NCBI GenBank assembly: GCA_964594905.1
Contig: CAZQOI010000005.1
Span: 1-64,000, forward strand
DNA length: 64,000 nt
Origin: Granulosicoccus sp964594905
GTDB taxonomy: Bacteria > Pseudomonadota > Gammaproteobacteria > Granulosicoccales > Granulosicoccaceae
Direction: 5' to 3'
The position numbers were made by a program, and so were the translations under genes. The notes under the pieces are model-generated. The model did no database searches, had not been told where the DNA came from, and saw only the letters and a program-made list of their open reading frames with translations. Of this stretch, positions 58,062 to 64,000 are shown one piece after another; the first letter of the stretch is position 1; every line of letters starts with the position of its first letter.

Positions 58062-59852
58062 ATGAAAAAAACTTATCTATTGCTCGCAACGAGTGTGTTG
58101 AGCCTAACGCTAGCTGCTTGCGACTCGAATTCAAATTCGACGCCCGATCCCTTGGCGAATGACCCGATAGTCGAACCATCGCCTGTTGCTCCAGAAGCGC
58201 CTGAAGACTCCCCAGTAGCAGGTCCAGTGCCTGTTAGTAATCCTGCACCTGATGATCCAGTGACGGAACCTACTACTCCAGTAGTGGTGCCTGTGCCAAC
58301 ACCAGCACCGGAGCCAGTAACACCAGCACCTACAGCGCCTGTAACACCTGAGCCTGTAACACCGACACCGACACCGACAGCGCCTGAATTGGACAATCCA
58401 GATAGGCCTGTTGATACCAGCTTGGGAGAACCGCAAGTACCCACACTTGCTGAACCGTTTGCTGACGCGATCGCAAGCCCTAACGTGGCCGACCCGTTTG
58501 GTTCATTTTTAGAAACTGACAACGAAGTACCTGCTCCTGGTGGTCCGCCAACACAGCCAAAGAATCTTCGTATCGATCTGATCTCTAACGACTGGGCTGA
58601 ATTCAGCTGGGCTCCTGCAAATGATGATGTTGAAGTTGTCGCTTACAACATCTATCGAAGTGATGGACATGTTTATGTAGTCGGTCGTGATCAAACTGAT
58701 CCTGCCACCGGTTCACAAGCTGAAATTGATAAGTTCTGGGCAACCACCTCTTTCATTGATTGCAACTACACGCGTTTTGCTGATCGATTGCATCAGTGTC
58801 TTGAGAATGGTCCACAGCCTGGTGATATCTTTTCCTATGAAGTAGCGGCTGTTGATAACGAAGGCAATGAGTCGGCGCGTTCAGAACCGATCACCATTAC
58901 TTATCATCTATTGAGCAACGCACCGGTACCTCGCTACGATGATATCTACAAAGCGCCAGGTGATAGCTTTGCGCAAGACCATGACTTGTCAGCGGTCGAC
59001 TTCTGGCTTGACGACAATTTTGATCTTGTCTTCGCCGACGAATTCGATGGAGACTCCATTGATCCGACCAAATGGCAGACTGGCCTGGTTTGGGGTGACA
59101 CCCGGATAATCAATGGCGAACAGCAGTACTTCGTCAATACTCAGGAAAACCCTGATTTCGGTTATGACCCATTCTCGTTCACGGGTGATTCAATGGTGAT
59201 CAGCGCTGTACCAATTCCTGATGAGCTTCGTCCGAATTTGCCACCGGTGTGTGACGAGGCGGATTCTACCGGGCTTGATCGTTGTGAATTTCTGTCTGGT
59301 GCCTTGTCCAGTCATGATCGATTTGGCTTTATTTACGGTTACTCAGAAGCCCGCATGAAGGTCAGTGGCGCTCCTGGTGCCTTGTCCAGTCACTACCTGT
59401 ATCACCGTTATGCCGGTACTGGCAATCTGTTCCATGCGCCAGAAATCGACATCATAGAATTTCTTGGTGAGAATCCGTTTGGTGATGAAGATGCGTTCCA
59501 GACCTATCACTTTGGTGATCCGAATACGGGACAGACGCGTTCTGCACCGACCATGTCGTTCAAAAAACCTGATGGTGGAACTTATGCCGATGGCGAGTGG
59601 CATACCTTCAGTGTCCTTTGGGAACCACAACTGGTTATCTGGTATATCGATGGGCGAGAGATAAAGCGTTTGTTTGGCCCTCAGGTTTCACGTCAGCCGA
59701 TGAACATTGTGAACTACCTGGTTGCCGGTAGTGCGTGGGCACCAACACCTGATGTGTCCAATAGCGATCTGTTTCCTATTCAGTTCGAGATGGATTATGT
59801 CCGCGTTTATCAACGTGAAGCGTACAAGTCCACAGCGCAGTTCGGACCTTAG
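58062..59852 (+). CDS. GH16 lipoprotein (laminarinase-like endo-beta-glucanase) with FnIII domain
   Basis: 596 residues from ATG 58062 (an upstream frame at 58038 lacks signal logic). Lipoprotein signal with LAAC (Cys20), then a Pro/Thr/Val-rich linker (~25-135), a fibronectin type III-like domain (~165-275; NWDWAEF-like strand, AYNIYRSDG, YEVAAVDNEGN) and a GH16 domain (~310-590). Catalytic motif EIDIIE (Glu461, Asp463, Glu466). Expected on the cell surface, cutting beta-1,3-glucans such as algal laminarin; substrate is inferred. TTGACG near 57966 may be its -35 box. A strong two-way terminator follows. Confidence 0.9.
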   Translation: MKKTYLLLATSVLSLTLAACDSNSNSTPDPLANDPIVEPSPVAPEAPEDSPVAGPVPVSNPAPDDPVTEPTTPVVVPVPTPAPEPVTPAPTAPVTPEPVTPTPTPTAPELDNPDRPVDTSLGEPQVPTLAEPFADAIASPNVADPFGSFLETDNEVPAPGGPPTQPKNLRIDLISNDWAEFSWAPANDDVEVVAYNIYRSDGHVYVVGRDQTDPATGSQAEIDKFWATTSFIDCNYTRFADRLHQCLENGPQPGDIFSYEVAAVDNEGNESARSEPITITYHLLSNAPVPRYDDIYKAPGDSFAQDHDLSAVDFWLDDNFDLVFADEFDGDSIDPTKWQTGLVWGDTRIINGEQQYFVNTQENPDFGYDPFSFTGDSMVISAVPIPDELRPNLPPVCDEADSTGLDRCEFLSGALSSHDRFGFIYGYSEARMKVSGAPGALSSHYLYHRYAGTGNLFHAPEIDIIEFLGENPFGDEDAFQTYHFGDPNTGQTRSAPTMSFKKPDGGTYADGEWHTFSVLWEPQLVIWYIDGREIKRLFGPQVSRQPMNIVNYLVAGSAWAPTPDVSNSDLFPIQFEMDYVRVYQREAYKSTAQFGP

Positions 59853-59872
59853 GCTACAAGCCTATAAGCAAT

Positions 59873-59904
59873 AAAAAAGGCGGCCCTTACAGGCCGCCTT
59901 TTTT
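59873..59904. terminator. Bidirectional intrinsic terminator
   Basis: AAAAAAGGCGGCC (59873-59885), 6-base loop, GGCCGCCTTTTTT (59892-59904): a perfect 13-base stem with A- and T-runs on both sides. It serves the convergent GH16 (plus) and OmpA (minus) genes. Confidence 0.93.
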
Positions 59905-59954
59905 GTTTCTACGTTCTCAGAATTTATTCGCTGAGAAATGAGGCTGCGGTTTAT

Positions 59955-60461
59955 CTACAAACTGCTGTATTGCTCGGAAGTTTGTTGGAATACGATTTCG
60001 ACACGGCGATTGGCCTGGCGACCATCAGGTGTTTTGTTTGAGGCTACCGGCTGAGTCTCGCCAAAGCCCTGTGTCTTTATGCGATCTTCCGATATTCCAT
60101 AGCGCATCAGTTTTTGTTTTACTGAATCTGAACGTGCATCGGACAGCATCTGGTTGTAGCTTTTGTCACCAGTGTGATCTGTATGCCCTTCTACCAGAGC
60201 CAAACGTCCCGGGTTTTCCTGCAGGAAGTTGGCGGCTTGGCGTATCAGGGTATTAGCTTCAGAGCGAAGACTCGCTTCTTCGAAGTCGAATAATACGTCT
60301 TCAATAACTAAAGCTGGCCCACGCTCGGTGGTCCTCAGTTCCAAAGGTGCTGTGACGATCGGCTCGACAGATTGTTTAGTCGGCTTACTGCCACAGGCAG
60401 TGAGAGTGAACAGCGACAGACAGATCGCTACGATGGTAAGGCTCTTTCGTTGTGTCAACAT
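59955..60461 (-). CDS. OmpA-family lipoprotein
   Basis: 168 residues from ATG 60461, with AGGA upstream. The frame is open further upstream to 60662, but only this start gives a lipoprotein signal (LTAC, Cys23). The C-terminal OmpA/MotB peptidoglycan-binding domain shows VEGHTDHTGDKSYNQMLSD, AR and QANRRVEIVF. Like Pal or YiaD, it anchors outer membrane to the cell wall. The short N-terminal linker has no barrel. 200 bases of divergent spacer separate it from iolB. Confidence 0.92.
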   Translation of the reverse strand: MLTQRKSLTIVAICLSLFTLTACGSKPTKQSVEPIVTAPLELRTTERGPALVIEDVLFDFEEASLRSEANTLIRQAANFLQENPGRLALVEGHTDHTGDKSYNQMLSDARSDSVKQKLMRYGISEDRIKTQGFGETQPVASNKTPDGRQANRRVEIVFQQTSEQYSSL

Positions 60462-60662
60462 GTCGTTAGTTTTCCTGGGCTGTTTGGTCATACCCCTTAA
60501 CGGCGCAATCAGCGATGGATGGACAACTACTTCGTTACTCAATGACCACACAAATGTCTCGTTTTTTGGAACGCCTTGTTTTTCAGGGCTTTTTTGCCCA
60601 AGCGCTACGGGTTGCGGTATCGTCATACACCTGAAACTTTCGATGTAGGTGAAGCTGATCAC

Positions 60663-61460
60663 ATGAATAGTCTACTGCGACGCCCGTCGAATACGACTGG
60701 CAAGGTGCACGACATCACCCCGGCATCTGCTGGTTGGTCTTATGTTGGCTTTGAATTATTCCGTCTCAGCCCCGGTGAAAAAATCGAGCAGCCCACGGGC
60801 GACAATGAAGTCATTCTGGTACTGGTTGAAGGCAAAGCTGATATCACCGGTGGTGGACTGATACTGAAAGCGTTTGGTAATCGGCTGAATGTGTTCGAGC
60901 AGTTACCTCCATCAGCGATCTATTTACCCAATGACATGGTTTGGTCGGTGACTGCAGTTACAGACTGCACACTCGCCGTATGCGCTGCACCGGGTAAAGG
61001 CAACTATGCGCCTTGCGAAATAAACGGCATCGAAAAAGTGGAACGAGGTAGTGGTACAAACCTTCGGCACATCTACCCGATAGCGATGGAGGAGCGGGAT
61101 ATCGCTGATAGCCTACTCGTCACGGAAGTATTTACACCGGCTGGACACTGGTCATCTTATCCGCCGCACCGACATGATGAAGACAACTTCCCGGAAATGA
61201 CTTACCTGGAAGAAACCTATTATCATCGACTTAATCCTGCTCAAGGGTTCGGTATCCAGCGTGTTTTTACCGAGGATGGGGCGCTAGATGAGACAATGGC
61301 CGTACATGATGGTGATGTCGTTTTGGTGCCTAAAGGGCATCACCCCTGTGCAGCACCCTATGGATATGAAATGTATTATCTCAATGTGATGGCGGGCCCT
61401 TTACGTAAATGGCGCTTCCAGAATCATCCAGACCACGATTGGATTGTCCAGTCATCCTGA
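60663..61460 (+). CDS. iolB: 5-deoxy-glucuronate isomerase (IolB)
   Basis: 265 residues from ATG 60663; an upstream start at 60576 adds a non-family stretch. Double-cupin protein of inositol catabolism. Metal-site region PPHRHDEDNFPEMTYLEETY with a following His, and the typical FGIQRVFTEDG and YEMYYLNVMAG segments. Converts 5-deoxy-glucuronate to 2-deoxy-5-keto-gluconate. Followed by an inositol-dehydrogenase-type gene 18 bases later. The rest of the iol pathway is not in the window. Confidence 0.92.
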   Translation: MNSLLRRPSNTTGKVHDITPASAGWSYVGFELFRLSPGEKIEQPTGDNEVILVLVEGKADITGGGLILKAFGNRLNVFEQLPPSAIYLPNDMVWSVTAVTDCTLAVCAAPGKGNYAPCEINGIEKVERGSGTNLRHIYPIAMEERDIADSLLVTEVFTPAGHWSSYPPHRHDEDNFPEMTYLEETYYHRLNPAQGFGIQRVFTEDGALDETMAVHDGDVVLVPKGHHPCAAPYGYEMYYLNVMAGPLRKWRFQNHPDHDWIVQSS

Positions 61461-61478
61461 AATTGAACTGCAACTATT

Positions 61479-62486
61479 ATGAACGCCTCTAAAGAATTTA
61501 CTATTGCACTGTTTGGTGCTGGACGCATTGGTCGAGTGCATGCCGACAATATCCATCGTCATACGGATACCCGTATTCAATACGTTGTGGATCCTTTCGG
61601 TACCGGTGCGGCAGAGCTAGCTGCAAAATACGGTTGCCTGGCGGTTGATGAAGATGCCGTGTTTGCTGACAAGGGCGTCGATGCAATCGTTATCTGTTCT
61701 GCCACAGAGACGCATGGCGACCTTATCGAAAGAGGTATGACTAGTGGCAAGGCCGTGTTCTGTGAAAAGCCAATCGATCTGTCAATTGAGCGAGTAAACA
61801 GTGTGCTGGAAGCGACCCGCGATTCGAAAGCGCCGTTGTTGCTTGGCTTTAACCGACGTTTCGATCCGGGTATTGCATCAATGGAAGCACGAGTTCGAGC
61901 CGGAGACATAGGTGATGTAGAGCTGGTTACGGTCATTTCCAAGGATCCATCACCACCACCTGTTGAGTACATTCGAGAATCAGGTGGACTGTTTCGCGAT
62001 ATGACTGTTCATGATTTTGATATAGCCCGCTTTATGCTTGGTGAAGAGCCGGTGACGGTCAGTGCAACCGCAGCTGCTCTCGTTGATCCTATGATTGAGA
62101 AAGAAGGTGACATTGACACTGCGGTTGTGACCTTGCAATGTGCCAGCGGCAAAATTGCAGTCATCACCAATTCTCGGCGGGCTACCTATGGCTATGACCA
62201 ACGCATAGAGGTCCACGGATCACTCGGTTCTTTGCGCACCAATAATATTCCAGAGTCGGCTTTGGTTCTAGAGCGCGAGGAGGGTGTGCGCCATGAAAAA
62301 CCGATGCACTTCTTCCTGGAGCGTTATCGTGATGCCTATGAGCGGGAGTGGGCACATTTTGTTGATGTACTTGCTGGCAAATGTGCGGTGTCGGTTAGCG
62401 GAGAGGATGGTAGAAGAGCCTTGCAAATAGCGGATGCGGCTTATAGATCGCTAGCAGCAGGCACTAGCGTGGCCATAGATGATTAA
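61479..62486 (+). CDS. iolG: Inositol 2-dehydrogenase-like oxidoreductase (Gfo/Idh/MocA)
   Basis: 335 residues. N-terminal Rossmann motif GAGRIGRVHADNI, EKPIDLS, and the catalytic-site stretch GGLFRDMTVHDFDIAR with Asp/His typical of IolG. C-terminal alpha/beta domain with LRTNNIPESALV. NAD(P)-dependent oxidation of myo-inositol or a related cyclitol. Adjacent to iolB, which supports inositol use. Confidence 0.88.
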   Translation: MNASKEFTIALFGAGRIGRVHADNIHRHTDTRIQYVVDPFGTGAAELAAKYGCLAVDEDAVFADKGVDAIVICSATETHGDLIERGMTSGKAVFCEKPIDLSIERVNSVLEATRDSKAPLLLGFNRRFDPGIASMEARVRAGDIGDVELVTVISKDPSPPPVEYIRESGGLFRDMTVHDFDIARFMLGEEPVTVSATAAALVDPMIEKEGDIDTAVVTLQCASGKIAVITNSRRATYGYDQRIEVHGSLGSLRTNNIPESALVLEREEGVRHEKPMHFFLERYRDAYEREWAHFVDVLAGKCAVSVSGEDGRRALQIADAAYRSLAAGTSVAIDD

Positions 62487-62504
62487 CCAAACGTATATTT
62501 TGTA

Positions 62505-62924
62505 ATGACTACTTTTACTCCTTATGCCTCCTTGTTCGGTGGTGTTTTGATTGGCCTCTCAGCACTGATGGTGATGTTCTTTTTTGGTCGTATCGCGGGC
62601 ATCTCTGGAATCAGTTCGGGTGCACTAAAGAAACCCCTTGCGGATAATGCCTGGCGACTCAGTTTTATTATCGGTCTGATTTTGGCGCCCGTCTTGATAC
62701 AGCTATTCACTAACAAACCGATCGAGCAAATCGTCTCGTCGAATTTGCTGGTAATGGGGATAGGAGGTTTGCTTGTTGGTGCTGGTACCGTTATTGGTTC
62801 CGGGTGTACCTCTGGCCACGGTGTCTGTGGACTTGCCCGATTATCGCCACGATCTTTGGCGGCGGTTGTTACTTTTATGCTGAGTGCTGCAATAACGGTA
62901 TGGTTGATGCGTCATGTTTTCTGA
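62505..62924 (+). CDS. YeeE/YedE-family sulfur transporter, first half
   Basis: 139 residues, four hydrophobic segments. Family mark VIGSGCTSGHGVCG with the conserved Cys residues that relay thiosulfate or sulfide-like sulfur, and GRIAGISGI. It overlaps the next gene, which encodes the second half, by 11 bases. In full-length YeeE both halves are one chain; split pairs like this (with DUF6691) are known. Confidence 0.9.
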   Translation: MTTFTPYASLFGGVLIGLSALMVMFFFGRIAGISGISSGALKKPLADNAWRLSFIIGLILAPVLIQLFTNKPIEQIVSSNLLVMGIGGLLVGAGTVIGSGCTSGHGVCGLARLSPRSLAAVVTFMLSAAITVWLMRHVF

Positions 62925-63366
62925 AGGTGTAATTGGCAGAGTATTGGCTGCACTGATGGCTGGCCTGGTTTTTGGGGCAGGCTTGGTGATTTCAGGTATG
63001 TCGAATCCACAAAAGGTTCTTAACTTTCTTGATATCACCGGCAGCTGGGATCCTAGCCTCATCTTTGTTATGGGTGGCGCTATGCTGACGACTCTCGTCG
63101 GTTACCGCTTGATATTTGCTCGAGAAAAACCACTTTTTGATTCGCGATTTCATAGACCGACAACCACCAACATCGACAAACGCTTACTCGGTGGTGCTGT
63201 TATTTTTGGTGTTGGTTGGGGTTTGAGTGGTTTTTGTCCGGGCCCTGCTTGGACCGCCTTGCCGTTAATGGCATCAGGCGCGATTGTCTTTATAGTAGCA
63301 ATGCTAGTCAGCATGTGGTGTACATCAAGTTACTTGGAAAATTCACGAGGTTCACATGAGTCCTAA
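62914..63366 (+). CDS. YeeE/YedE-family sulfur transporter, second half
   Basis: 150 residues, four hydrophobic segments. Opening GLVFGAGLVISGMSNPQKV and later GWGLSGFCPGPAW, the second-half counterpart with its Cys. Overlaps the previous gene by 11 bases and the next by 11 bases, so the three are translationally coupled. Confidence 0.9.
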   Translation: MFSEGVIGRVLAALMAGLVFGAGLVISGMSNPQKVLNFLDITGSWDPSLIFVMGGAMLTTLVGYRLIFAREKPLFDSRFHRPTTTNIDKRLLGGAVIFGVGWGLSGFCPGPAWTALPLMASGAIVFIVAMLVSMWCTSSYLENSRGSHES

Positions 63367-64000
63367 GCCAGATCTTTCAGTGCAGCCGGAGGTTACTGGG
63401 TTTTTTGATAAAGTCAGTAATACGGTCAGCTATGTCGTTAAGGATCCAGAGTCAAATGCATGTGCAATTTACGACTCGGTGCTTGATTTTGACTACGCAG
63501 CTGGACGCATGAGTTTTGACTCTGCGGATGAAATCATCGCGCATGTTCAGCAACACAAGCTTGATGTTCAATGGCTGATCGAAACCCATGTGCACGCTGA
63601 TCATCTGTCCGCAGCACCTTATTTGCAACAGTCAGTTGGTGGCAAAATTGGGATAGGCGAAGGGATAACGGAAGTACAGGATGTCTTTGGTAAAGTGTTC
63701 AATGAAGGCACTGAGTTTGAACGTGATGGTAGCCAATTCGATCAACTGTTCACCGATAACGACACCTATATGATAGGTGGTATGCAAGCCTATACCATGC
63801 ATACACCAGGACATACTCCAGCATGCGTCACGCACGTGGTTGGCAATGCGGCCTTTGTGGGCGATACCTTGTTCATGCCCGATGGTGGTACTGCAAGAGC
63901 GGATTTTCCCGGTGGTGATGCGCGAGTTCTTTATCAATCTGTACAGCGCGTACTATCGCTACCCAATGACATGCGGCTCTTTATCTGTCACGACTATGGC
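63356..64000 (+). CDS. Metallo-beta-lactamase-fold hydrolase, persulfide-dioxygenase-like (ETHE1/Blh), 3' end cut by window
   Basis: 215 residues visible and still open at the window edge. Motif HVHADH (in IETHVHADHLSAA) supplies metal ligands. MHTPGHTPACVTHVV and VGDTLFMPDGGTARADFPGG match the ETHE1/Blh persulfide dioxygenase and rhodanese-linked group, which detoxify sulfane sulfur. Coupled by overlap to the two YeeE halves, so a sulfide/thiosulfate handling set. Start ATG 63356 chosen for this overlap. Confidence 0.88.
   Translation, partial: MSPKPDLSVQPEVTGFFDKVSNTVSYVVKDPESNACAIYDSVLDFDYAAGRMSFDSADEIIAHVQQHKLDVQWLIETHVHADHLSAAPYLQQSVGGKIGIGEGITEVQDVFGKVFNEGTEFERDGSQFDQLFTDNDTYMIGGMQAYTMHTPGHTPACVTHVVGNAAFVGDTLFMPDGGTARADFPGGDARVLYQSVQRVLSLPNDMRLFICHDYG

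Noticed and set aside
60464..60662. N-terminal extension of the OmpA lipoprotein to 60662
   Set aside because: The extension lacks a signal and would bury the lipobox; ATG 60461 has AGGA upstream and gives a proper lipoprotein signal.
62505..63366. Frameshifted single YeeE gene
   Set aside because: Each half has its own start, complete helices and an overlap typical of coupled genes; split pairs are normal in this family.

Overview
The window reads as chromosome of a Gram-negative, probably marine, gammaproteobacterium of moderate GC content. The evidence is the 3' end of a 5S rRNA gene at the left edge, several lipoprotein signals, an OmpA-type lipoprotein, a TolC-type outer-membrane factor, a fused Sat-CysC sulfate-activation enzyme, a GH16 glucanase and a very large calcium-binding-type surface protein. 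No species is claimed. I saw no phage, insertion sequence or CRISPR.

Region 1 (1-2102) is the tail of an rRNA operon with its terminator, then two decayed genes. One is a carbohydrate-binding-like repeat protein broken by an out-of-frame deletion. The other is a beta-propeller-like protein with frameshifts.

Region 2 (2120-33245) is the centrepiece. One continuous 8313-residue gene (6706-31647) has an LERRLLLDAAA motif near its start and a DUF4347 domain. These are followed by thrombospondin-3-like modules, Calx-beta-like domains, 19 Ig/cadherin-like domains in an A-B-C higher-order repeat, more Calx-beta-like domains and a C-terminal cap. Divergent from it is an operon of three periplasmic-adaptor (HlyD-type) proteins. 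One is fused to a membrane M50 metalloprotease with a PqqD/RRE-like N-terminus, one to a cytoplasmic GAF-like domain, and one is a small secreted adaptor. A TolC-like lipoprotein follows the giant gene. No ABC ATPase or RND pump is present. I infer a dedicated export and processing machine for the giant protein that differs from classical type I secretion.

Region 3 (33439-41427) is a set of ordinary single genes: an EamA/DMT transporter, a small CopD/HemJ-like membrane protein, a bacterial G8/beta-helix lipoprotein resembling the animal hyaluronidases CEMIP/TMEM2, a secreted HtrA-like protease, acetoacetyl-CoA synthetase, a YugP-type metalloprotease and a small unknown. Sat-CysC follows (41752-43464, minus).

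Region 4 (43630-57941) is a catabolic and uptake cluster. A divergent enamidase-like amidohydrolase faces a tightly packed operon: DUF1185, UPF0280, DUF1185, a VanA-like Rieske oxygenase, a complete branched-chain-amino-acid-type ABC importer with fused permeases, a molybdenum hydroxylase (FAD subunit plus fused FeS-Mo subunit) and a 6-hydroxynicotinate-reductase-like protein. The hydroxylase, reductase and enamidase correspond to the ring-hydroxylation, reduction and hydrolysis steps known from nicotinate fermentation. I infer import and degradation of an N-heteroaromatic acid, possibly N-methylated.

Region 5 (58062-64000) holds a GH16 lipoprotein, an OmpA lipoprotein, IolB and IolG of inositol catabolism, a split YeeE/YedE sulfur transporter, and the start of a metallo-beta-lactamase-fold persulfide-dioxygenase-like gene that runs off the right edge.
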